The notes under the pieces were generated by a model. The model had not been told where the DNA came from, searched no databases, and saw only the letters and a program-made list of their open reading frames with translations. A stretch of 64,000 nt of DNA, taken from Diploptera punctata. Taxonomy: Eukaryota; Arthropoda; Insecta; Blattodea; Blaberidae. Shown piece after piece: positions 55,047 to 64,000 of the stretch. Position 1 is the first letter of the stretch. Every line of letters begins with the position of its first letter. The position numbers and the translations under genes are program-made. Where the stretch lies: assembly GCA_030220185.1 (NCBI GenBank), contig JASPKZ010003845.1:1125501-1189500 (forward strand), given 5' to 3'.

Positions 55047-56285
55047 CAGGGTGAATAGGGATATTTTTAAATGTTGTTCTCTCTATTGAAATCTAAGCCT
55101 CTCAGCAATAGTTCTGGCATCAGTCGACTAACTTCTGCATGCCATTTTAGTTCTCATTTAGTTATCTGAAGATTTCACGACAAAAAATGGTGTTCCAGGT
55201 AAGTGAAATAATAGCTTCCTACATTTAATGTTTTCGTTTTTTTATTATGCGAGCCTTTTATTAACTAATTGTCCGATTACGAATTAATTATTGCTAAATT
55301 ATTAAGTATTTATCCCCTAAGAGATTGCGATAATTCCCATTATTGACGAAAACGGTTTAAGTGTTGCCAACCTATGAAAATTGCAACACTGTATTTCGGA
55401 CGAATAGGGACACTTAATTTTCGGCTGAATTGGGACAGCGTATTACACTAATTTATTTGTAACTATTGCATTGCAGATGTGTAATTTCAAACAGAGTTGG
55501 ACAGAAGTTGATAGCATAGCGTTAAAGCATTTCGTCAAGAGAGAGTATTAATATTTTTGAAACAATAAATTTATTAATACTTTAGCTTCAAATTATTCGA
55601 GAATATTAACTTTTATTATACTTTAGTACGAAAGGACCAAGTATGAAAAATAATTTTTAATTATTGAATATTATTAACTATTTTGGCAGATAAGTGCCCT
55701 AGAGTTAGAATCTGGTTATATCATGCAGCAGTTATTTGAGGTACCTCGTTTGTATCTTCACCGTCACCGTAACAACAGGAGTGACGATCCGCTGAAAACG
55801 CAATTGGTACAAATAATTATTCCATTGTCTGCATGTGGATTTGAATTATATTTCAACGATGTAAGGAAGACAGATTTTTTTCTTCGCGGCTAAAAATGTA
55901 ATAAGCACAGATTTATCGTCGTCAGAACCTTAATAAGGAGTAGAAAATGATGATGATTATGATACTGGAAAGGCGGAACAGAATAACACTGTGTGTGGTT
56001 TTTTGTTTATAAAATATTGAAATCCGATTTCATGAAAAGTGGAAGAATGCATCTTGTGTCATAATGAAGGACATGTATGATATCATGAAAAGTATGTTGG
56101 AGTTGAGGAAAGAAAAAATAATGTTTGTAGGCCTAATGTAAAGAAATCAATATTATTCTATGATAGTTTATAGAGAACATTATGTTATAAAATTGTGTTT
56201 AAAAATCTGAGAAATAAATATTTTACCAAAGGAAGCCATTTGAAAACTGCCCTGATTCACCCAAAAGACTGTCTCTATTCACCCT
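55047..56285 (+). other. Candidate uncharacterised DNA transposon with splice-like exons
   Basis: AGGGTGAATAGGGATA at 55050 and its inverted counterpart TGTCTCTATTCACCCT at 56266 bound 1.2 kb. Inside, on plus: an ATG with a consensus donor (MVFQ then GTAAGT, 55187-55204); an acceptor before ATGTGTAATTTC (55477); and a third open segment, annotated separately at 55690. No transposase motif is recognisable and the target duplication is unclear, so this remains a hypothesis. Confidence 0.3.
55690..55860 (+). other. Putative exon of unknown function
   Basis: 171 bp (57 codons, phase 0 at both ends) between an acceptor-like 'aactattttggcag' and a donor-like GAT-GTAAGG. Translation ISALELESGYIMQQLFEVPR, then LYLHRHRNNRSDDPLKTQ and FELYFND, is compositionally protein-like. 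Not recognised. Continuing past the donor the frame stops at 55891-55893. Confidence 0.3.
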
Positions 56286-56399
56286 AACAAATTAGGATCA
56301 ATAGAGACATGCATGGAATATAAATGCCAATAATTCCTTATGCATTTGATTGATAAAAATTATAACTGGTACAAAATGTTAACCGAAGATTGTATTAAA

Positions 56400-56842
56400 T
56401 CTTCTCCTTCTGCTTCTTAAACTTAATTTGTAGGATTTTTATCCTGTTTATTTCCAAAATCAAACCTCGGAGGAAGAAGTATTGGATGTGCATTCACTGT
56501 CTATCTATCTCTTGGCTGATCTTCCTCTTATTCTTCTCCCGTCCATTGGTCTATCTTCTTTAGCTCTTTTTTGCAAGCCGGTTTTCTTCCATTCTTTCTA
56601 TATCACCCTTCCAATATCGTCTATCTATAATAAGTTTGGTTATGTCTTGAATATGGCATTTGTCCCTAATTTCTGTGTTGTGTATTTTATCAAATAATGT
56701 TTTCCCCTGAATAGTTCTCAAGATTTTCATTTCGCATGTGCTTATTATTTGTTTAGTTTTTGTTGTATCAGCCCTAGTTTCTGCTCCATATACGACAACT
56801 GGTCGAACTATCGTTTTGTGTATTAAATCATGAAGTTAAAAT
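56400..56842 (-). mobile_element. LINE C-terminal fragment, minus
   Basis: The minus strand carries a decayed non-LTR C-terminus: an AVYGAETRADTTKTKQIISTCEM-like stretch near 56720-56800, and RKTGLQKRAKEDRPMDGRRI-like residues near 56560. It is cut at its 5' side by the inverted-repeat element that starts at 56843. Confidence 0.5.
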
Positions 56843-56960
56843 ATAAAATTCCTTCAAGGCCTACTTCTATGCGTAATCATATAGGGTAAGCTCGGGTGAA
56901 TCGGGACATAAATAAGAACATCTGTAATATCGGTTTGATTATATCGATAACACACACACG

Positions 56961-57022
<62 letters not shown>

Positions 57023-57341
57023 CCACCGCTGTGGTGTCGAGGTAGCGGGCCCGGGTTCGATCCCCGGTCGGGGCAGTTTTTCTGGGTGGGGTTTTTATCG
57101 GGGTTTTTCCTCACCTGTAAGACAAATGTCAGGAAAACTTTAAGGCCCAAACGGTCGCCGAAATCATATGGCCATCATCCTTATCATTATCATCCTTACC
57201 ATTATCATTATCATCATTATCCTTCACAGGTGTGGAAAGCAACGGGAAGCTACCACACCTACACAATTCCCTAGTAAAGCTGCAAGCATAGCATGAAAAT
57301 GCTATGATTGCAATGAAGGACCTGCCTTCGGGCAGAATTAC

Positions 57342-57383
<42 letters not shown>

Positions 57384-57519
57384 ATTAAATCATGAAGTTA
57401 AAATATATATGTTACCGATATAATCAAACGATATTACAGATTTTCTTATTTTTGTCCCGATTCACCCGAGCTTACCCTATATGATCACGCGTAGAAGTAG
57501 GCTTGAAGGAATTTTCTAT
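56843..57519. mobile_element. Inverted-repeat MITE with a nested SINE and (TA)n arrays
   Basis: 109-bp arms: 56843-56951 ('attccttcaaggcctacttc', 'gggtaagctcgggtgaatcg') and its mirror 57411-57519. The middle holds (TA)n, a family 1 SINE (57021-57350) and (TA)n again. A 27-bp sequence 'tgtattaaatcatgaagtta...' occurs just outside the left arm (56819-56845) and just inside the right arm (57381-57407), an odd arrangement. Confidence 0.7.
57021..57350 (+). mobile_element. tRNA-derived SINE (family 1) with deleted head segment
   Basis: Family 1 SINE inserted in a (TA)n tract. About 18 bp between the A-like and B boxes (the anticodon-loop region) are missing compared with 28200-28520. Confidence 0.85.
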
Positions 57520-57665
57520 ATTTTTGGTTTTTAATGAATAGTAGCATAACATTATAATATTGTATTTTGCTCGTAATATCAACTAAACTAACTGATACAC
57601 GAATCTTAACAAGAGAAAAGGATAATAAAGGTGCAGCAGCTTTCGCAATTACGATGCTATTATAA

Positions 57666-58238
57666 ATAGTATATTACGATGCGAGGTTGGGAAGTGGTTT
57701 TTACAGAATTGAGGAAAATGTTTAAAAAACGAGCGATAACGAGGTTTTTAATTTCCGAGATTCTGTTAAAGGCTTCACAAATGTGCGTTGTACATTATTT
57801 TTTGCGCGATGGTGTTTTCAAAATAATAAATAATAGTAACATAATATCTTTGTTGGAAATATTTGCGTTCATTATAAACAATTGACTAACGTTAACAGTG
57901 TGGACAATGTTTTAGTTGAAACTACAGGAGACCGTGAGACCAATTAGTGATAAAATGGCCGCAAGTACGTTTTTATTGTTTTATATTGTTTCAAATAAAG
58001 TTCAGTTCATTTAAAATGCATTGATTTTGTTTCGTATAATTTACATTAAAACTAACTTTTGGATATGTTTTGTTTATACATTGTATGTAGTATACATAGA
58101 GGGCAGTGGTTTTTCTTCTACACGCGTGTTGTAAAATTACAGTATAGTTATTTTAACCCCGAAATGTAGGAAGTTGAACTTTCAATCATGGTCGGCATTG
58201 CTGTAAGTACGACAAAACGCACTATCGCGCAAAAAAAT
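57666..58238 (+). repeat. 0.6-kb direct repeat, copy 2
   Basis: Second copy of 53734-54319, same orientation. Followed after a SINE by the larger copy of the cysteine-rich gene family. Confidence 0.85.
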
Positions 58239-58360
58239 AATATGGCTCTATATCTCGTATTAAAAGGTGTAAATGTAGACTGTAAGTAGAAAATTCTTAA
58301 GCCTACAAATTAGTTATATTACATAGGAATAAGTTATATTAAAATATCATATTATGTCAA

Positions 58361-58830
58361 ATGCTGTGTTCTCGGAGCAGCATCGCTGTCTCGCACGGAT
58401 CCGTGTTCGATCCCGATCGGGACAAGTTAGTTTCCTGGGTGAAATGTTTCGGTTTTTATATCGCCTGTAAAACAAATGTCAAGAAATTTTTAGGTCATAA
58501 CAGTCCCCGAATATCATTTCGTCATCATAACTATCATTGTCATATTTGCCATGTTTAGTATGAATGTGTGTGTGTGTGTGTGTGTGTCTGTCTGTCTGTG
58601 AATATTGTGTTTCGTCTTAATGTTGTGTTATCTCGGAGGAGGTCCTGGCAACTAGTTGTTCACTCATTTGGGAAGCCCCTTCCTGTCCTTGTGTAGTCAA
58701 AAGTATGTGTGTGATCCATGATTAAAATTCCTCTCCCGGCAGGTTTGTCACTGTAAGGCCCAGGTTCCTTTTGACACATAAAAGTGCCTATAAAGTGAGA
58801 GGTTAAACTGCGGTAAAGGAATGAAAAAAT
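58361..58830 (+). mobile_element. SINE variant (as at 26600-27010), plus
   Basis: Head with B box 'gtgttcgatcccgatcggg', middle 'cctgtaaaacaaatgtc', a (GT)n run at 58565-58590, and the alternative 3' body ('tctcggaggaggtcc', 'cctctcccggcaggt', 'cataaaagtgcc'). Confidence 0.7.
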
Positions 58831-59279
58831 ACATACTCATTAAGAGCTCTATAATAATTATTAAGCCTTTAGGCTAACCAGGCATTTGATTATACGACTA
58901 GTATATTCGTTTGCAGACATTTATCATCACGCATATTGTTAATGTTACAGTAGTCTGAATGGTATCAGATGACTGAAAACGAATATGTTGTATTAGTTTA
59001 CTTTTTTATGCTGATTCCCGAACTGTTCGTAGTTTTCTTCTATCACGTACAGTTTTTTTTTTCACAATGGACCTAATCTGTTTTCATATATTTATTGGTG
59101 AAAGCATAATATGTGCCAGATGGTAATGAGTATTGTTGGAGGAAAATTAGTCAATTCAAGCCTCTAAGCCTTTAGTTTGGCACAACTGCTGCTGAGGTTG
59201 TTATTGGGTGATTTCTCGGACACTTGCATTATCAATGCTGTTTTCATTTTATCTCTCTAGTGTGACTGCAAGTATGACA

Positions 59280-60225
59280 ATGTCTACACGCAAGTGTGTG
59301 AACAATCCTAACGTTTTCTTCTATATTTGTGGAAATTATACAATGCTTAAACAAAGAACGGATATTACAGACTTTGTAAAAAAAAGCTTACATGCTTATT
59401 TTAAAATGAAACTTGATGATCAGGATAAGGCGTGGGCCCCGAACAAAGTTTGCCGCTATTGCGTTAAGAGTTTAAGATTGTGGACAAAAAGGAAGAAAAC
59501 GTGCATGCCGTTTGCGATTCGTATGGTGTGGAGGGAGCTAAAGACCACCTTAATGACTGTTAATCCTGTTTGCTTAATGTTCAGGGGTGTAATTTTAAAA
59601 AATAAGAATCAAATTGTATATCCAAGCATCCTTTCAGCCATTAAGCCAGTTCCATATGGAGAAGAGCTGCCTGTTCCTCTTCCTCCAACTGTTTTAGAGA
59701 ACCTGACAGAATATAATGTTGAAAGTGAACTTGATGCAATCACTGACGACGATACTGATTATATATATCAGCCTGAAGATGGGTTTACTCTACGATTCTC
59801 TCAAACTCTCAAAGTGGCCTTAATGATCTAGTTCGTGATCTGAATTTGCCAAAGGAATCTGCAGAACTACTAGGTTGACGGCTTAAAAGTAAGAATCTTC
59901 TAGAACCATGAACATATTACCCATGGTGCAGATATAGAGAAAAAGAACTAGATCCTAATTACAAGGCAATTGTGGAAAATTTTCAAAAAGTTGAATTGTA
60001 ACATGAGTGTGAAAGTGCACTTTCTATGTTTCCATAACGACTACTTCCCCGAAAATCTCGGTCATTATAGTGAAGAGCAAGGTGAACGTCTTCACCAGGA
60101 TATTAAAGAGATGGAGAGGAGGTACCAGGGAACACGGAATGAAACTACTGTTGGATGTTGATGAGGTAGACTAAAATAGAGGAACTTAAAGGAAGTCAAA
60201 GAAGAGAAGGTTTCAAAATTAATGG
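59280..60225 (+). pseudogene. Unnamed cysteine-containing gene family, internally deleted copy
   Basis: From ATG 59280: MSTRKCVNNPNVFFYICGNY, then KVCRYCVKSLRLWTKRKK, a CxxC-containing N-terminus that could bind zinc. I recognise it as a repetitive protein family found in many animal genomes without an assigned function (from memory). The frame shifts at about 59533 and returns at about 59605 (compensating indels), shifts again near 59810 (SGLNDLVRDLNLPKESAELL in another frame), then has stops. After YREKEL (59935-59952) the text jumps to the C-terminal part (NCNMSVKVHFLCFHNDYFPE, HYSEEQGERLHQDIKEMERR, 59985-60130). The large central region of the family is therefore missing. No catalytic motif seen. 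Confidence 0.6.
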
Positions 60226-60524
60226 AGCACCATTTACTTTCTGTTTTGTTACAAGGTAGTCACAAAATTATTAAGACAGTTCTCTACTGTATTTTTAACA
60301 AAAATTTAGCTTGTGTGAAATGAAGATTGCTTGTAGTAGCTAAAATGTGGAAATATAAATTCTTATTTTATGCGAAAACCTGACGTGATAGACAAAAATG
60401 GTAATAATTTCTGGAATCATTGTAAACAATTGATGTAAGAACACATATTTTAAATAAATCATCTGAAGAAAGTGTTAAAATGCAGACTTGTGTTATTATT
60501 TAATATTAAGTATGTAATGGAACT

Positions 60525-61178
60525 GGTAAACTAAAGACAAATGAAGGAAATTTTGAAGAAGTGGCTGATTTCAAGTATCTAAGAACAATAATTACAAATA
60601 TGAATGAGATGCACAAATAAATTAAACATAGGCTCAATTCTGGAAATGCATGCTATTATGCATTACAGGGACTCTTTCTCTCCAACTCCTTTCAAAAAAC
60701 GTTAAACTGAAAATATATAAAAGAGTTATTCTCCCAGTTATATTATATGGATGCGAAATATGGAATCTTACTTTAAGGGAGGAAAGAAGAGTACGAGTAT
60801 TTGGGAATAAAGTTCTAAGAACAATTTTTGGGCCAAAAAAGAGATGAACAGACAGGTGAATGGAGAAAACTACATAATAGTGAGCTACATGATATGTATA
60901 GAAAGTCAGATATAATAAGAACAGATAAGTCTCGTAGGCTGCAATAGGCAGGACATGTGGCACGTAGTGGGGGTGAAAGAAGTACATGGACGCTTCTGGT
61001 AGGAAAACCAGGGGAAAAACTCCCAGTTGGTAGACCAAGAATGAGGTGGGAGTATGACATTATCCATGATTTGAGGGAAATAGACTATACAGGGAATAAT
61101 TGGAATAGAGATGTATGGAGAGCTTATGTCCTTGCGGCCATGAACCTATGGATTTCGATAGAGCCAGTTAGTTAGTTA
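60525..61178 (+). mobile_element. LINE 3'-end fragment (family L1a), longest-type copy
   Basis: Broken frames give YKRVILPVILYGCEIWNLTL, REERRVRVFGNKVLRTIFGP and VGRPRMRWEYDIIHDLREID, and the usual end 'tagagccagttagtta' at 61160-61177. A few frameshifts only, so a relatively well preserved C-terminal region. Confidence 0.8.
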
Positions 61179-61179
61179 T

Positions 61180-61900
61180 ATTTTTAGGGAATTTGGCCTA
61201 AATGTTAAATGTTGTTTGATATCACTTAGGCTATGAAGTTTTTGTAGTTGCCATCAAATATTGATTATCAAATTTAATAAACGGCGAATTTAGTTTTATT
61301 TTTAGTTTATAAGCTTCTGTTTTAATATCACAGAATTAGGATACCACTATCAGGGATTAAGAAGCCATATCACGTATTTAGAAATCCTTGTCTTGAAGAA
61401 AAATGAGGCATTTGGGACAACTGTGCATCAGGTAGGAGTGAATTCAATAAATAATCTCGTGCAAGGTTCATACTATGTTCCTGTATTCATATTTTGTCAT
61501 CATTATCTAAAATGTTACATTTTCATAAAAAATATAAAAGGCTATCGTGGAATTAGGAATCCTTACCCAATTCGCTTTGGTGAAGAATTCTTCTAGTTTC
61601 TGCGTGACGAACGTTTTTTTTTTATTATTTACATGCTCATACATCTATATGTGATGTTGTAAGTAACATTTATAACTCTACGTGTCTATTGTAGTAAGAT
61701 AACATCTGAAGCTGAAATTTAATGAATGGGATGTTGTTAAAATCATGAAGTCACGTGGAATATATTCAACTTCGTAAAAATGTATTTCGTTTGGGATGTT
61801 TTATGCGGTTAACGAAGTAATTTCAACGAAAGCTTACAATGTAAGCCTGTAGACACTATAAATAATTCTAGGGAATTGAAATTTATTTTTTACTCTTTAT
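61180..61900. other. Unassigned intergenic DNA
   Basis: Short open frames only; nothing recognised. Confidence 0.5.
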
Positions 61901-61904
61901 AAGG

Positions 61905-62690
61905 AGATACTGAAGGACAACAGGCACACACTATTGAGTAATACTAAGATATTGGAACTGGAAGTAAATATCAATAAAACTAAATATATGGTCACACATA
62001 GAAATACATTATTTAGGCTAATGGAAATAGACAGCTAATGACAGATGAGGGGAAGTTCTGAGGAGGTGGCTGAATTCAAATACCTAGGAACAAATAATCA
62101 CAAATAGGAATGAGATGCACAAAGAAATTAAACATAGGCTCAATTCAGGAAATTCGTGCTATTATACATTACAGAGACTCTTGACTTCCCAACTCCTTTC
62201 GAAAAACGTAAAAATGAAAATATATAAAACTATTATTCTACCAATTATATTATACGGATGCGAAACATGGACTCTTACTTTAAGGGAGGAAAGGAAGTTA
62301 CGAGTATTTGAGAATTTGGACCTAAAAGAGATGAACAGACAGCTGAATGGAGAAGACTACATAACATTGAACTACTGTACATGATCTTTATCGGAAGCCA
62401 GATATAATAAGAACAGTTAAGTCTCGTAGACTGCGATGGGCAGGACATGTGGCACGAATGGGGAATGAAAGACGTGCATGGAATCTTCTTGTAGGAAATC
62501 CAGAGTGAAAACGCCCAGTTGGTAGAACAAGAATGAGGTGGGAGAATAACATTAACTATGATTTGAAGGAAGTAGATTTTACAGAGAATGATTGGAAAAC
62601 ATTAGCTCAGGATAGGAATATATGGAGAGCTTATGTCCGCACAGCCATGAACCTACGGGTTCGGTAGTGCCAGTGAGTAAGTAAGTAATA
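61905..62690 (+). mobile_element. LINE 3'-end fragment (family L1a), extends furthest 5'
   Basis: Begins in the reverse-transcriptase region just after the YADD motif would be expected ('ggaactggaagtaaatatca' reads ELEVNINKTKYMV). It continues through IYKTIILPIILYGCETWTLT and LREERKLRVFENLDLKEMNR, and ends 'ttcggtagtgccagtgagta'. Frameshifts are present. Confidence 0.8.
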
Positions 62691-62779
62691 AATATATTTT
62701 ACATGTAATATTTTATTTGTGATGTTTATACTTCCATAATAATTATGAAGTCATATTTAGCTTCTCTTCTAAGAGGGAA

Positions 62780-63060
62780 TTCTTAAATTTTAGAGTGTAA
62801 ATTTTACGGATGGTGGAGGACTGTAAAGAAAGAATATAGGGCCTATGCAAGTGAGACACCTATGAGGGCGATATCAAAGCCAGATGACAAGAGGTCTGAT
62901 GGAAAACCAATGGTTAGATGTTTGGATGGAGTTGTTGAAGATGTGAAGAAACTTGGCATTATCAACTGGTGGAAAATCACCCCTGATTGAGAGAGATAGA
63001 GATCTTTGGTACGAGCAGACGAAACTGAACTGGGACTGATGTCCTGACGATGATAATAAC
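62780..63060 (+). mobile_element. LINE C-terminal tail of another lineage
   Basis: Plus-strand frames read MVRCLDGVVEDVKKLGIINW and RDRDLWYEQTKLNWD, the GVxxDxxxLGxxxWxxxAxDRxxWRxxxxxA layout of LINE C-termini. Confidence 0.5.
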
Positions 63061-63075
63061 AGGGCTACAAAGACC

Positions 63076-63150
63076 TGCGCCGTAGCCGAGCGGTTTGAGG
63101 AACCATGGCCTTGATGAAAAGCTACAGGAGTTGCGCTGAATGGAGCCCCC
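63076..63150 (+). repeat. tRNA-Ser/Leu-like SINE head
   Basis: 'gcgccgtagccgagcggttt' resembles the 5' arm of a class II tRNA with an A box, but the B box and acceptor stem are not recognisable. Probably a SINE remnant. Confidence 0.35.
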
Positions 63151-63335
63151 ATAAGGGAAGAAATTTTATCACGGAATATAAGACTGGTACCCGCCCAGAA
63201 TCGTGAGGAATTTGGATAACTAGAAATAAATCGGCTCCAGGTTAAGAAAAACCTCTATAACGACTGGAGGACACGATCACATGTCGCCTGTCTACTGGTT
63301 GGATTACTTCTTTTAACACATGAGGATGTGAAAAG

Positions 63336-63420
63336 CATGTCAATAAAAAAGTAGTTCCAATAATTACATGAAGACCATGAAAGCCTGTAGCCAAGCAGTA
63401 TTGTGATAACTTTTTTATTT
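63336..63420 (-). pseudogene. cox3: NUMT: cox3 fragment, minus
   Basis: The minus strand reads [20 protein letters not shown], the conserved late segment of cytochrome c oxidase subunit III. It is abruptly flanked and opposite in orientation to the cox3 piece at 63630. Confidence 0.85.
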
Positions 63421-63629
63421 GACTGAATATTATTAATATTTATGGGATTTATATTTTTTATTTCTTCTTTAGTAAGATTGGAATTTATTGTACTTTCACT
63501 TTATCTTATTTTATACATTTACTGATGATAGCAGGGGCGATTGTCCATGCGACTTCAATTAATTGTCCTTCAAGCATAGGATTAATTTTAAGAACACTTA
63601 TTATCAGTATTTATTAAAGGCTTAATTTA
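63421..63629. other. AT-rich segment between NUMT pieces, possibly also mitochondrial
   Basis: A plus-strand stretch near 63530-63600 (INCPSSMGLILRTLIIS with mitochondrial codons) resembles the N-terminal part of nad6. A preceding stretch (SLVRLEFIVLSLYL) recalls nad4L. Neither match is secure. Confidence 0.25.
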
Positions 63630-63731
63630 ACAAAAGGATTACGATGAGGAATAATTCTATTCATTATTTCAGAAGTATTTTTCTTTCTATTTTTTGAGCC
63701 TTCTTTCATAGAAGTGTATCCCCCACTATTG
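63630..63731 (+). pseudogene. cox3: NUMT: cox3 fragment, plus
   Basis: Reads GLRWGMILFIISEVFFFL with TGA as Trp, then a 1-base deletion shifts the WAFFHSS segment. The same part of cox3 is present intact at 47258-47405. Confidence 0.85.
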
Positions 63732-64000
63732 GCAATGGGTAGGCCAGTAGCTGGTAGGCCAAGCACCTTCTAAGTCTGAGCCATGGAATGAATGAGAAGA
63801 CTGTAAAATATTTTAAATTGGGGAACCAGAGGTCAGAAATGGGGGTTTCAGATACCAGGAGATCTAGAACTTAGAGAGTTGGTCGATTAAACGACAAAGA
63901 AAAAACACTTCTTACATCAAACTTTAATCCCCTCATTGCCATCGTAGTCGTGAACATCGCATTAATTAGAGCTGTGATTATAGGATAATCTTTCAAGTTC
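63732..64000. other. Unassigned DNA at the window edge
   Basis: 'gccagtagctggtaggccaa' resembles 11195-11215 and may be a SINE-type repeat end. Otherwise nothing recognised. Confidence 0.35.

Noticed and set aside
53734..58238. The 0.6-kb direct repeats as LTRs of one retrotransposon
   Set aside because: No TG...CA ends, primer-binding site, polypurine tract or gag-pol between them, and the interior contains unrelated LINE and MITE pieces.
53706..64000. Upstream P450 exons
   Set aside because: I looked on the minus strand for an exon ending in an AGxDT-type I-helix segment with a donor in phase 0 and found none I could support.

Overview
The window reads as nuclear DNA of a large, repeat-rich arthropod genome, most likely a hemimetabolous insect such as a cockroach or termite relative (inference). 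The reasons are: it is AT-rich; it has spliced exons with GT-AG introns; tRNA-headed SINEs, LINE 3' ends, Tc1/mariner, Helitron, hAT-like and Penelope-like insertions are interleaved; there are many (ATT)n, (TA)n and (GT)n arrays; and nuclear copies of mitochondrial DNA use invertebrate mitochondrial codons. No bacterial features were seen.

Only one convincing host gene is present. The last four exons of a mitochondrial-clan cytochrome P450, probably CYP302A1 (disembodied), lie on the minus strand at 47664-47774, 48352-48561, 51404-51482 and 53536-53705. All are in phase, with canonical splice sites and an intact heme-binding motif. The 5' exons were not found and probably lie beyond the right edge or in a very long intron. 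Its introns hold a SINE, a LINE piece, an hAT-like fragment, tRNA-like repeat heads and an (ATT)n array.

Layout. 1-9 kb: a dispersed repeat (family A) cut by a LINE with a 12-bp target duplication and by a Tc1 element; family B; SINEs; (ATT)n arrays; a mariner relic. 9.0-9.55 kb: a run of about nine RNA-type hairpins. 10-21 kb: LINE ends, inverted-repeat MITEs, a Helitron with an inserted ORF and, 7 kb away, an ORF-less Helitron of the same family. 22-38 kb: two palindromic Penelope-like insertions with 14-bp and 12-bp target duplications, a 16S rRNA NUMT, an hAT-type MITE, a TIR element carrying a nested SINE, and a 2-kb foldback element. 38.6-40 kb: a mariner-type element with 110-bp TIRs. 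40-47 kb: LINE reverse-transcriptase remains and a cox3 NUMT. 47.6-53.7 kb: the P450 exons. 53.7-60.5 kb: two copies of a 0.6-kb repeat, each followed by remains of the same unnamed cysteine-containing gene family, with a possible uncharacterised DNA transposon between them. 60.5-64 kb: LINE 3' ends and a scrambled cox3 NUMT.

The genes do not form a functional system together. The order of nesting (LINE, SINE, PIF-like MITE and Penelope insertions inside older elements) gives a relative history of insertion.
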